From: a virus
Length of the DNA stretch: 37,723 nucleotides
Strand: one strand, 5' to 3'
Virus record (IMG/VR): IMGVR_UViG_3300036719_001086
Coordinates: 1-37,723 of that record
The position numbers and the translations under genes were made by a program. Shown in pieces: positions 1-5,511 of this stretch. The stretch's first letter is position 1, and the number at the start of each line of letters is the position of its first letter. The notes below the pieces were generated by a model that saw only the letters and a list, made by a program, of their open reading frames with translations, ran no database searches and was not told the DNA's origin.

Positions 1-220
1 AAGCCACGCCTGCAACAACTGCAAACGGCGTTTCTAAACTACCGCCACCACCCGTTGCATCTTTTGTGCAACGCAAACCGCCAGCACCACCACCGCCGTC
101 GCCTTGAGTACCGCCACCACCGCCACCGCCAGCAACAACAAGATACTGTGCAACTAAAGGTTTATAGACGGCTTCTACTTCGTACGCCGACACATAGCCC
201 TGCGACCTAGTGCGAGCCAC
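1..220 (-). CDS. Glycine-rich tail protein, N-terminal part (gene crosses the window ends)
   Basis: The reading frame starts at a GTG at 220-218 that overlaps the TAG stop of the upstream gene by one base (TAGTG) and stays open to base 1. The last codon begins with the base at position 1 and is completed in frame by 37723-37722, continuing to a TGA at 37668-37670, which gives a 91-residue protein. The N-terminus (VARTRSQGYVSAYE) is followed by a glycine tract with blocks such as LVVAGGGGGG and TGGGGSLE. Nearly the same blocks occur in the 303-residue protein encoded next on this strand, so the two look like paralogues of different length. Such glycine-rich proteins usually sit at the tips of phage tail fibres and can bind receptors; the exact role here is inferred. 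Confidence 0.75.
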   Translation of the reverse strand, partial: MARTRSQGYVSAYEVEAVYKPLVAQYLVVAGGGGGGGTQGDGGGGAGGLRCTKDATGGGGSLETPFAVVAGVA

Positions 221-417
221 TATGACCCCAGTAGCAGTTGTGCTTCTTGCTCAGTAATACCAAGTTTTGTTAGCAACGCTTCACGGGCAGCCTGTCTAAC
301 AACAAGTGCTTCAGCCTGCGCTACTGCTTCGGCTCGTTGTGCTTCAATCTGTGCAACCTCAGCAGAAGTAGCGTTACGAACTTCGCCATCTATTTGAACT
401 TTGTATGTTGCCATCAT
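220..417 (-). CDS. Small tail-fibre-associated protein, 65 aa
   Basis: It starts ATG-ATG at 417, and either Met could be used. The N-terminal third (ATYKVQIDGEVRNATSAEV) resembles a short beta segment. The rest is an Ala/Glu/Gln-rich helix ending in KLGITEQEAQLLLG, a tail often seen in small proteins encoded beside phage fibres. It lies between two fibre-type genes and shares one base with the following glycine-rich gene, implying translational coupling. A fibre assembly or chaperone role is an inference from position only. Confidence 0.7.
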   Translation of the reverse strand: MMATYKVQIDGEVRNATSAEVAQIEAQRAEAVAQAEALVVRQAAREALLTKLGITEQEAQLLLGS

Positions 418-421
418 CTAC

Positions 422-970
422 CTAACTGTTCGTGTATCCGTAAACTCGGAGAGTTCCACCTGTAATCGTTCCGCTACTTACTGTCAAAGTAAACGCCGTG
501 TAACTTGTTGCGTTATCAAGATAACCGCCACCTGAAACATTAGTTCCGCCTGTAGCGACAGCAATATTTTCATATTGAACAAGTGTGCGACCTGCGACAT
601 TTGGTTGCTGTATTTGGATAATTGCACTTAAACCATCAGCACGACCATTACCGACCCTAACAAATGATGCAGCGTTCGTAGCAGTTTCGGTAGTAAAAGT
701 ACCTGTACCAAAAGCCTGATATGCGTTGTTGTAATAATAACCTGTTGATGTTGCACCCAAAGTTAAATCCAAATTAGGCGTAGATGAAGCAAGACCGCCC
801 GACAAAATTATCAAATAGTTTTCGTAAGTCGCAGAAAACGCATTAGAAACCGTCACACTAGAAACGGTTGTACCAATAGTTTGTGCTGTAACCAGAACTA
901 GTGCAGATTGAATGCCTGTAGGAACAGCCTGAACAACCTGCGCACTCGTATAGCCGTTAGGAACACCCAC
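422..970 (-). CDS. Tail-fibre/adhesin-like structural protein, 182 aa
   Basis: This is a Thr/Ser/Gly/Ala-rich, low-charge, beta-strand-dominated protein. It opens with MGVPNGYTSAQVVQAVPTGI and closes with GGTLRVYGYTNS. The pattern of short hydrophobic strands separated by Gly/Ser/Thr turns, and the C-terminal LRVYGY motif, match many phage receptor-binding or fibre-tip domains. It starts at an ATG at 970, two bases after the stop of the gene transcribed before it. The receptor cannot be predicted. Confidence 0.7.
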   Translation of the reverse strand: MGVPNGYTSAQVVQAVPTGIQSALVLVTAQTIGTTVSSVTVSNAFSATYENYLIILSGGLASSTPNLDLTLGATSTGYYYNNAYQAFGTGTFTTETATNAASFVRVGNGRADGLSAIIQIQQPNVAGRTLVQYENIAVATGGTNVSGGGYLDNATSYTAFTLTVSSGTITGGTLRVYGYTNS

Positions 971-972
971 GA

Positions 973-1344
973 TTAGACCGTAATTCTATTAACGAAACCG
1001 TGCAACATAATCACATTCGCAGTACCAGCAAACGCACGAACAACCTTCGCCGTAGCATTACCCTGCAACAACAACCCTGGAATCACAGTCACCAAACCAG
1101 CCTCAGGCAAAACAGTCAATTCAATGTTGCCATCAGGTGCATCAGCCTGACCCCACTCAATCGTTAACTTAACCGAAGAAGCCGACGAGTTCACCGCATA
1201 CAACCAAACCTCATCAATCGTTGTCGTAGTAGTTGACGCTGTATGAATCGCTGTACCCGCAGTTGCCGTAGCAGCAACCTTGACAGCCAAACCCGTACCA
1301 GTAGTACCCGCTGGCTGTAAACATAATTTTGTAAAAGTTGCCAT
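973..1344 (-). CDS. Virion structural protein, probably tail-associated, 123 aa
   Basis: A small acidic-to-neutral beta-rich protein full of Ala, Thr, Val and Gly (for example AATATAGTAIHTASTTTTTI) with almost no charged residues. The ATG at 1344 is preceded by a good ribosome site (AGGAG at about 1353-1357). It sits within a run of fibre-like genes, so a fibre, decoration or baseplate-type role is likely. The specific family is not recognised. Confidence 0.65.
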   Translation of the reverse strand: MATFTKLCLQPAGTTGTGLAVKVAATATAGTAIHTASTTTTTIDEVWLYAVNSSASSVKLTIEWGQADAPDGNIELTVLPEAGLVTVIPGLLLQGNATAKVVRAFAGTANVIMLHGFVNRITV

Positions 1345-1376
1345 TGTTATCTCCTAATAAGTGGTTAAATCGTTCC

Positions 1377-1673
1377 CTATGAGAATACTGCACCTTCAAC
1401 AGGGTTATAAGCCGCAACAGGTGCGCTATTAACCCATGCTGAACCATTATACGACAACAACTGTCCGCTAGAAGCGGACGTTATTGTAACGTCATCTAAA
1501 CCATTTAAAGTAGTAACTCCAGCAACGACAAGACTATTAATGTAACTAGCAACATTAGTAGCCGTAATTTTTTTACTAATAGGAGTACCGTCAACGCTAT
1601 CAACAACAACAAATAGGTCGCCCGAAGCCAATTCGGTCAGTGCATCAAGTTGTGTTATCTTTTTATCAGCCAT
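1377..1673 (-). CDS. Tail-fibre N-terminal-like protein, 98 aa
   Basis: The protein begins MADKKITQLDALTELASGDL and continues VVVDSVDGTPISKKI. The K-I-T-Q-L and GD(L/I)hhVVD pattern is typical of the N-terminal anchoring region of many phage fibres and spike proteins. I place the start at the ATG at 1673, with GGAG seven bases upstream, not at an in-frame TTG at 1679. The start lies inside the end of the preceding gene (overlap 1666-1673). The stop TAG (1377-1379) is also part of an 8-base motif, TAGGGAAC, discussed in the findings. Confidence 0.7.
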   Translation of the reverse strand: MADKKITQLDALTELASGDLFVVVDSVDGTPISKKITATNVASYINSLVVAGVTTLNGLDDVTITSASSGQLLSYNGSAWVNSAPVAAYNPVEGAVFS

Positions 1674-1962
1674 TGCCAATCTCCATTAAAACAAAACCAC
1701 CATCTTCTAATAAGAAATCTGTTCCATCTTCCTGTTCTAAGTTTGAAACAACAAAGTCGCCATCTGACCAAAACTCATTAGCAACATCACCCCAAGTAGA
1801 ACCAGCAGCCCCAGCCTCTTTGTAGTATTGATACTGCAAACTTCCACGATACTGTAACCCAACAGTAGACCAATGAGTATACAATAAATCCGCTAGAGTG
1901 TCTCCAGCCTCAGGATACATTGCCATCAAAGCAACAAACATTTGGTCGTTAGTTTGAGCCAT
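1666..1962 (-). CDS. Hypothetical late protein, 98 aa
   Basis: The start at ATG 1962 gives MAQTNDQMFVALMAMYPEAG; an upstream in-frame TTG at 1968 is less likely. The gene overlaps the small terminase end (stop at 1949-1951) by 14 bases and the next gene by 8, and no clear Shine-Dalgarno is seen, so translation is probably coupled. The C-terminal half is acidic with repeated short beta segments (GDFVVSNLEQEDGTDFLLED). This resembles short linker or adaptor segments carried by fibre proteins. The function is unknown. Confidence 0.6.
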   Translation of the reverse strand: MAQTNDQMFVALMAMYPEAGDTLADLLYTHWSTVGLQYRGSLQYQYYKEAGAAGSTWGDVANEFWSDGDFVVSNLEQEDGTDFLLEDGGFVLMEIGNG

Positions 1963-2392
1963 AACCAACTGTTTTTACTGAATCTAAACGAAACTGCTGC
2001 TCACTGGCGGCGGAAGCCGCAATCAACTCAGATAACTGCGCATCCGACAACTCAGAAACCTTACCAGAATGTTCAACCTGCAACTGAACAGGTGCAAGCC
2101 GACCAGTAGCCTGAAGATACAACTTAGCACTATTGTTATCACCATCCAAAGCACGTTGAAACAAATTATCCAACAACTGTTGAGTCCGCTCAGGACTATT
2201 CTGAGATTCCGCAACACGCCTCTCCCAAGCAGCCTTAAACGCAGGTTTCTTCTTCCAACGTCTAAGGGTAGATTCGTCAACACCCTCAACTTGAGCGTAC
2301 TTCTCTTGAGAAGAAGGGACACGAGCAACACTAGGTGTACATAGCCAGTCTAAAAATTTTTGTTGTCGGGCATCCAATAATTCCGTCATCAC
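1949..2392 (-). CDS. terS: Terminase small subunit (putative), about 147 aa
   Basis: The N-terminal region (about residues 8-55) has the helix-turn-helix layout of small terminases: LDARQQKFLDWL, then a short turn, then VDESTLRRWKKKPAFKAAW. A helical segment follows (SPERTQQLLDNLFQRALDGD...KLYLQATGRLAP), as expected for the oligomerisation region. The start is either GTG 2392, seven bases after AGGTGA, or ATG 2389. It is the first gene of the leftward late operon and would recognise phage DNA for packaging with the large terminase, which is encoded 12 genes later. Family assignment is by motif only. Confidence 0.65.
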   Translation of the reverse strand: MMTELLDARQQKFLDWLCTPSVARVPSSQEKYAQVEGVDESTLRRWKKKPAFKAAWERRVAESQNSPERTQQLLDNLFQRALDGDNNSAKLYLQATGRLAPVQLQVEHSGKVSELSDAQLSELIAASAASEQQFRLDSVKTVGYGSN

Positions 2393-2436
2393 AATAGAGT
2401 CACCTGTTCCTAATTGTTACGGGAATGTTAAATCTT

Positions 2437-2475
2437 TGTGACATTTGTGTAACATTTCTGTAACATTAATGTAAC
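2437..2475 (+). repeat. Four direct repeats with exact 11-bp period (iteron-like)
   Basis: Copies begin at 2437, 2448, 2459 and 2470: TGTGACATTTG, TGTAACATTTC, TGTAACATTAA and TGTAACTTTTT. Further half-sites lie nearby: TGTAACA at 2507-2513 and an inverted TAACATT at 2424-2430 (read on the minus strand). The 11-bp spacing puts every copy on the same face of the helix, as for cooperative binding of a regulator or an origin-binding protein. The binder is unknown. Confidence 0.7.
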
Positions 2476-2519
2476 TTTTTAGATGAAACCCTGTTGCTGT
2501 CTAGGCTGTAACAAGATAT

Positions 2520-2534
2520 TGAGAATGATTCTCA
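2520..2534. promoter_or_regulatory. Fur-box-like 7-1-7 palindrome
   Basis: TGAGAATGATTCTCA is a perfect inverted repeat of 7 bases around one central base. It fits the 7-1-7 Fur consensus TGATAATnATTATCA at 13 of the 14 arm and flank positions when the T/G change in each arm is counted as one symmetric substitution. It lies between the divergent promoters. Regulation by a host Fur-family protein is an inference. Confidence 0.45.
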
Positions 2535-2597
2535 TTAGGGAACAGCACTCTTTTTAGTAGGGGGGACTGAGGGGGGTCAGTGCCTGACTGTTAGATA

Positions 2598-2615
2598 GCC
2601 ACCCCTTAGGGTGGC
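2598..2615 (+). terminator. GC-rich hairpin, weak terminator or attenuator
   Basis: GCCACCC (2598-2604), loop CTTA, GGGTGGC (2609-2615) form a 7-bp perfect stem. It is followed by GGTTTAAGG, which has only three T residues, so it is a poor intrinsic terminator. It lies 43 bases before the first early ATG, in the early leader or just outside it. Confidence 0.35.
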
Positions 2616-2658
2616 GGTTTAAGGATAGTACTATTTACAGCAAAGACAGAGGAAGTGT

Positions 2659-3006
2659 ATGCCAAAACTACAGCGAATAGACGGAAAAGTTAAACACTAT
2701 GCGTACACACCTGAAGGTAAACGTCAGTACGAACGTGATAAGGCTGCAATGAAAATGTCGCCAACAGCAAAACTGCCGCAAGATGCTGGTAGCGGTACGG
2801 GTAGCGGAACATACACACCACCGAAACCAACAGAAAAACCTAGACGTAGTTCACGTATTGTTTACGCAAATACCCCAAAACCATCTACGACTAAATCTAA
2901 AGGTCAAAGAAAAGTAAGAACTTTACCGACAGCCAAAGAGTACCGAGATAAAATGGCGTTGCGGGAAAATGTTCGTAAAGGCAAAACTAGGACTCGTAAA
3001 TATTAA
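2659..3006 (+). CDS. Basic hypothetical protein, 115 aa
   Basis: The start at ATG 2659 has GAGGAAG 6 bases upstream. The protein begins MPKLQRIDGKVKHYAYTPEG and KRQYERDKAA, and its central and C-terminal parts are Lys/Arg/Pro/Thr-rich and probably disordered. It is the first of three small, strongly basic proteins encoded head to tail, suggesting a shared nucleic-acid-binding role. A related Lys-rich style recurs in late proteins at 26929-28945. No family is confidently recognised. Confidence 0.7.
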   Translation: MPKLQRIDGKVKHYAYTPEGKRQYERDKAAMKMSPTAKLPQDAGSGTGSGTYTPPKPTEKPRRSSRIVYANTPKPSTTKSKGQRKVRTLPTAKEYRDKMALRENVRKGKTRTRKY

Positions 3007-3011
3007 CTATA

Positions 3012-3413
3012 ATGGGTTACACAAAACCATCATTACGGGCAACAATCCTAGCGTCAGTAAAAGCAGGAAACAAAGGTGGACGTTCAGGGCAATGGTCAGC
3101 ACGAAAAGCACAACTAGTAGCCCAAAAATATGAAGCCGCAGGCGGCGGATACACAGGAAACAAAACCAGTAAACAAAAATCTTTATCCAAATGGGGTAAA
3201 GAAAAATGGCGAACCAAATCAGGTAAACCATCCACCCAAGGACCAAAAGCCACAGGTGAACGCTATCTACCTAAAAAGGCTATACAATCATTAACCGCCG
3301 CAGAATACGCTGCAACCAGCCGCAAAAAACGTGCAGGAACCAAAGCAGGCAAACAATTCGTACCCAACACCCCCAAAGCAAAAGCAGCAGGGAAAAAAGC
3401 AAGAGGCAAATAA
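3012..3413 (+). CDS. DUF5872-like basic protein, 133 aa
   Basis: The segments MGYTKPSLRATILASVKAGNK, GGRSGQWSARKAQLVAQKYE, KSLSKWGKEKWRT and RYLPKKAIQSLT match my memory of the DUF5872 family (SGQWSARK..., W..W.T, RYLP, LT..E...T), known from phages and large eukaryotic DNA viruses. The C-terminus is a Lys/Ala-rich tail (KAKAAGKKARGK) recalling histone H1. No good Shine-Dalgarno precedes ATG 3012, which lies five bases after the previous stop, so coupling is likely. The function of the family is unknown; DNA binding is an inference from charge. Confidence 0.75.
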   Translation: MGYTKPSLRATILASVKAGNKGGRSGQWSARKAQLVAQKYEAAGGGYTGNKTSKQKSLSKWGKEKWRTKSGKPSTQGPKATGERYLPKKAIQSLTAAEYAATSRKKRAGTKAGKQFVPNTPKAKAAGKKARGK

Positions 3414-3727
3414 TGGCTAAACAAAAAACAACCGCACGACAAGCCGCAACCAAAGCCTACAAGACGGCAGCATGGACACGCAAAGCAGGAAAAAACCCTG
3501 AAGGTGGACTAAACGCCGCAGGCATAGCATCCTACAGACGACAAAACCCAGGGTCAAAACTGTCAATGGCAGTAACCACCCCACCCAGCAAACTAAAACC
3601 AAACTCAAAAGCGGCGAAACGCCGCAAATCATTCTGCGCCCGCATGAGCGGCATGCCAGGACCAATGAAAGACTCCAAAGGACGACCAACACGCAAAGCG
3701 CTATCATTGCGTAAATGGAACTGTTAA
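3413..3727 (+). CDS. DUF6321-like basic protein, 104 aa
   Basis: The start overlaps the preceding stop (TAATG, 3411-3415). The segments AWTRKAGKNPEGGLNAAG, IASYRRQNPGSKL, RRKSFCARMSGMPGP and LRKWNC match the DUF6321 pattern as I remember it, including the conserved SFCARM and the C-terminal WNC. The family also occurs in aquatic phages and giant viruses. The Cys residues could coordinate a metal. Neighbouring a DUF5872-like protein suggests that the pair works together; no mechanism is known. Confidence 0.75.
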   Translation: MAKQKTTARQAATKAYKTAAWTRKAGKNPEGGLNAAGIASYRRQNPGSKLSMAVTTPPSKLKPNSKAAKRRKSFCARMSGMPGPMKDSKGRPTRKALSLRKWNC

Positions 3728-4295
3728 ACCATACAAAACTAGGGACTCCGTTCAAAACAACCCCCACCCCTGTTCAGCACAGACAAAACAGGCGGATGGT
3801 ATCCGCTACCTCTATCTCGCCCTAGACTATTAGAGTCACACGTCCACGAGGGCTGCCGCCCCCCCATGCCCCCCCCCTCAACGTGTGCGGACGTGTGAGA
3901 AGTCTTACACACTAGCACTCGCACCCACATAAAGAGCCATAATGTTTATAATCTGCCCACAATTTTTGGGGTCGCACATGTGTGTGGGCGGGCAAGCGGA
4001 CGTGAAGGAAGTAGGGTATTTGTTTGTTGCCTCGTATGCGGGCGGATGGTCGGGCGGTGACATGTGTTGAAGTAATTAGGGTAGTGTTGTTGGCAACGAT
4101 GACATGGTGATGATGTGCTTGAGTGCATGTGCTTGGACGCATGTGTTGAAGTATTGTTGTTGTGTTGTCGTTGCTGATGACATGCTTTAGTGCATGTGTT
4201 CATGGTCGTGGACGTATGTGTTGAAGTTGTTTGTTTGTCGTTGCCGTTCGGTAACGATTACCTAGTCATGCTACGGCATGGGAGAGTGAGTGAGT
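3728..4295. other. Gene-poor region with C-tracts, hairpins and diverged repeats
   Basis: No convincing gene fills this 568-bp stretch. It contains a GCGGAT-GGT-ATCCGC hairpin (3792-3806), cytosine runs of 7 (3859-3865) and 9 (3869-3877), and an abrupt change from C-rich to G-rich plus strand around 3.9 kb. Five copies of a GGACGT...GAAGT element and an 8-bp hairpin TCGTTGCC-GTTC-GGTAACGA near 4239-4258 follow. A 42-codon frame at 3942-4070 with a weak AAAGAG ribosome site exists but lacks support. Origin or promoter functions are plausible. Confidence 0.55.
3889..4227 (+). repeat. GGACGT...GAAGT repeat cluster (two short, three long copies)
   Basis: Short 15-base copies occur at 3889-3903 (GGACGTGTGAGAAGT) and 3998-4012 (GGACGTGAAGGAAGT). 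Longer copies share TGTGTTGAAGT at 4063-4073, 4142-4152 and 4217-4227. The last two lie in diverged tandem units of about 75-79 bp that also share GATGACATG, AGTGCATGTG and GTCGTTGC. All are in the same orientation. More copies lie at 4526-4543 and 5414-5437, and a half copy at 6838-6847. Confidence 0.65.
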
Positions 4296-4430
4296 ATGTT
4301 GGAATTGTTGCAAGCACCGAAGCCTTTAACGGAGTTAGAGTTTGCTTTGCAGTTGAGGGCTGAGGCGAATATTCGCCGTGAAGCGGAAGTAGATGAGTTG
4401 ATTGAGTTGATGAACGGTTACGCCGTTTAA
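4296..4430 (+). CDS. Small hypothetical protein, 44 aa
   Basis: The start at ATG 4296 follows a purine-rich GGGAGAGTGAG ribosome site. The product (MLELLQAPKPLTELEFALQL ... EADELIELM-type helix ... NGYAV) is predicted to be mainly helical and acidic-amphipathic. Its start lies 69 bases downstream of one copy of the GGACGT...TTGAAGT element, a spacing similar to that at 4632 and 5512. The function is unknown; a small host-modifying protein is one possibility. Confidence 0.5.
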   Translation: MLELLQAPKPLTELEFALQLRAEANIRREAEVDELIELMNGYAV

Positions 4431-4456
4431 GTTTTGCCCGTTTCTCCTTGTGGGCA

Positions 4457-4500
4457 GGGTAGCGCTGGTGCGCTTGTTGAGGTTCAATTCCTCACTATCC
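4457..4500 (+). ncRNA. Miniature tRNA-like fold (T-arm and D-like arm, no anticodon arm)
   Basis: GGGTAG (4457-4462) can pair with CTATCC (4495-4500) as an acceptor-like stem. GCGC-TGGT-GCGC (4462-4473) is a short D-arm-like hairpin. TGAGG-TTCAATT-CCTCA (4478-4494) is a textbook T-arm with the tRNA B-box core GGTTCAATTCC. Only about 44 bases separate the ends and no anticodon stem is present, so it is not a functional tRNA. It could be a tRNA remnant, a tRNA mimic or a chance fold. A TGCCCG/TGGGCA hairpin (about 4435-4456) precedes it. Confidence 0.3.
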
Positions 4501-4525
4501 GCAATACGGTAGCATGTATGTCCTC

Positions 4526-4543
4526 GGACGTATGTGTTGAAGT
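4526..4543 (+). promoter_or_regulatory. GGACGTATGTGTTGAAGT element upstream of 4632
   Basis: This full 18-base copy is identical over its whole length to the one at 4210-4227. It ends 89 bases before the ATG at 4632. It is followed by a possible weak promoter (TTGAAT 4550-4555, TACGAT 4575-4580, 19-bp spacer) and by the palindrome at 4587-4602. The role is unknown. Confidence 0.45.
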
Positions 4544-4586
4544 AGAATATTGAATGGTGGTTGTGGCATGGTGCTACGATATTAGA

Positions 4587-4602
4587 TGTACGTGAACGTA
4601 CA
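4587..4602. promoter_or_regulatory. Operator-like palindrome before 4632
   Basis: TGTACGT-GA-ACGTACA is a perfect inverted repeat with 7-bp arms. It lies where transcription would begin from a TACGAT -10 element (4575-4580) and 30 bases before the ATG at 4632, the position expected of a repressor operator. The binder is unknown. Confidence 0.4.
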
Positions 4603-4631
4603 GCCGTTCCCTAGAGTGGAAGGACACTTTA

Positions 4632-4883
4632 ATGGCTAAGAAATCAACAAAGACAGCAACACCAACAATCGTAGGTCGCTTTGCGAAGATTGACAAGGAT
4701 TGGGCTGTTGCGTTTTCTGCAAGTACCCCAATCAAGGTTGGTACGATTGTTACGGTTATGACCGCTGACAAGCGTGAGAAGCAAGTTCGCACCAATTCTG
4801 AAGGTGTTGTGTTGTTTGATGTGAAGTCGGGTACGGTCATGAATGAGATTTTCTACACGTTTGACCGTGTGGCAAGCAAGTAA
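4632..4883 (+). CDS. Hypothetical protein, 83 aa
   Basis: It starts at ATG 4632 with GGAAGGA upstream. After a short basic N-terminus (MAKKSTKTA) it has alternating beta segments: PTIVGRFAKIDKDWAVAF, IKVGTIVTVMTADKREKQVR and EGVVLFDVKSGTVMNEIFYTF. This is compatible with a small beta-barrel. It stands alone between two structured intergenic regions and has its own operator-like palindrome, so it may be independently regulated. No family is recognised. Confidence 0.65.
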   Translation: MAKKSTKTATPTIVGRFAKIDKDWAVAFSASTPIKVGTIVTVMTADKREKQVRTNSEGVVLFDVKSGTVMNEIFYTFDRVASK

Positions 4884-5021
4884 AACCTAAAGGGGTTTAT
4901 GGGTTCGGGCATGTGCCGAGTTTGTGGGGTTCATAACCTTGCCGAACCGCTAGCGTGTGTGGTAGTATCATGCACGTGGGAGATAGTGTCTCCGCAAGGT
5001 TAGTCAGTAGGGTTAGTTTCC

Positions 5022-5083
5022 TATAATCTGATTATGTTGTGAATCACTGCGGGTAGCGGGCTATAATACACCCCCGCTACCCG
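5022..5083 (+). promoter_or_regulatory. Twin TATAAT elements, one inside an 11-bp-stem hairpin
   Basis: TATAAT occurs at 5022-5027 (with TTAGTC 16 bp upstream) and at 5062-5067 (with TTGTGA 5037-5042, 19-bp spacer). The second lies in the 12-base loop of a perfect 11-bp inverted repeat, CGGGTAGCGGG (5050-5060) and CCCGCTACCCG (5073-5083). Genes start 35 bases downstream. This looks like a promoter with a dyad operator around the -10 element, or a leader hairpin of the first promoter. Confidence 0.5.
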
Positions 5084-5117
5084 TAAAAGGATACATTCAT
5101 TATATGAAAGGACAATT

Positions 5118-5264
5118 ATGAATCCATTAAAGAAAATGGCACGTGTAAAGTGTTACAAACTTAATCGTTGGTTAGGTGATTCAATTCCCGTAGCGTTATG
5201 GCATGCGATGTTTCGTAGACATTGGGATATTGATTTGCTTGAGATGAATGATTGGTGGTTATAA
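5118..5264 (+). CDS. Small hypothetical protein, 48 aa
   Basis: Start ATG 5118 follows GAAAGGA at a 5-base distance. The product is Trp-rich (MNPLKKMARVKCYKLNRWLG, ending DLLEMNDWWL) with a basic N-terminal half and an acidic C-terminal end. Its stop overlaps the next start (TAATG). Position behind the twin TATAAT elements suggests early expression. The function is unknown. Confidence 0.55.
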   Translation: MNPLKKMARVKCYKLNRWLGDSIPVALWHAMFRRHWDIDLLEMNDWWL

Positions 5265-5407
5265 TGTTTAAGGTTAGAGATTTGTTGGGTTATGCGTTGG
5301 ATATTGTTTGCCGTTTAACGTGTCACCGTTGGTGTCACGTTATAGGTAAATGGTCGTATGATTTATTAGACCAGCCAACAAACCAGCGTGTTAATGAACA
5401 TTTCTAG
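5264..5407 (+). CDS. Small hypothetical protein, 47 aa
   Basis: Start ATG 5264 overlaps the previous stop by one base, indicating coupling. The product begins MFKVRDLLGYALDIVCRLTC and contains CHRWCH, a Cys/His cluster that could bind metal. The stop TAG is at 5405-5407, just before a GGACGTGGACGTGCGTGTTGAAGT-type element. The function is unknown. Confidence 0.5.
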   Translation: MFKVRDLLGYALDIVCRLTCHRWCHVIGKWSYDLLDQPTNQRVNEHF

Positions 5408-5413
5408 GTACAC

Positions 5414-5437
5414 GGACGTGGACGTGCGTGTTGAAGT
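5414..5437 (+). promoter_or_regulatory. GGACGT...TTGAAGT element upstream of the AAA+ gene
   Basis: This copy has a duplicated GGACGT (5414-5419 and 5420-5425 region) followed by GCGTGTTGAAGT. It ends 75 bases before the ATG at 5512. The distance to the gene start resembles the 69 and 89 bases seen for the copies before 4296 and 4632. GGACGTGGAC recurs at 6838-6847, before the next gene at 6895. Confidence 0.45.
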
Positions 5438-5511
5438 AATAGATTTCGGTTGGCAATTCCGTCAGCCGATTAAACAAAAGCCCTAGTCGGGCAGAAAGAA
5501 AGGGTAGTGTT

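Larger units (their letters stand above)
2393..2658. promoter_or_regulatory. Divergent early/late regulatory region
   Basis: This 266-bp gap separates the leftward late operon from the rightward early genes. From left to right it holds an array of 11-bp-spaced repeats (2437-2475) and a perfect 7-1-7 palindrome (2520-2534). Next come two G6 tracts (2560-2565 and 2571-2576), the second forming the loop of an ACTGA/TCAGT hairpin (2566-2581). A 7-bp GC-rich hairpin follows at 2598-2615, then a ribosome site GAGGAAG before the ATG at 2659. On the minus strand TTACAC (2447-2452) and TAACAT (2425-2430) are spaced 16 bp and could form a late promoter overlapped by the repeats. Promoter assignments are inference. 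Confidence 0.6.

Noticed and set aside
2560-2576. G-quadruplex from two G6 runs
   Set aside because: Only two runs exist; four separate G-tracts with loops are not available without assuming zero-length loops. A hairpin with a G6 loop is simpler.
3942-4070. 42-codon plus-strand frame
   Set aside because: Its ribosome site is weak and its end runs into the repeat motif; composition does not resemble neighbouring proteins, so it is not listed as a gene.
3912-4203. Minus-strand frames rich in His/Thr/Ala
   Set aside because: They are complements of GT-rich repeats, with no ribosome site and improbable composition.
4435-4502. Full tRNA gene
   Set aside because: No anticodon arm or correct 7-bp acceptor stem can be drawn with a normal length; only T-arm-like and D-like elements fit.
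4063-4543. CRISPR array
   Set aside because: The repeats are few, diverged, unevenly spaced (79, 75 and 316 bases) and without regular spacers; no cas gene is present (the Cas4-like nuclease is part of a replication block).
4131-4574. Short leader peptides of type M-x-x-D-V-C-V-E-V at the repeats
   Set aside because: The same frame is read simply because the DNA repeat is conserved; the ATGs lack ribosome sites and the frames differ strongly after the repeat.
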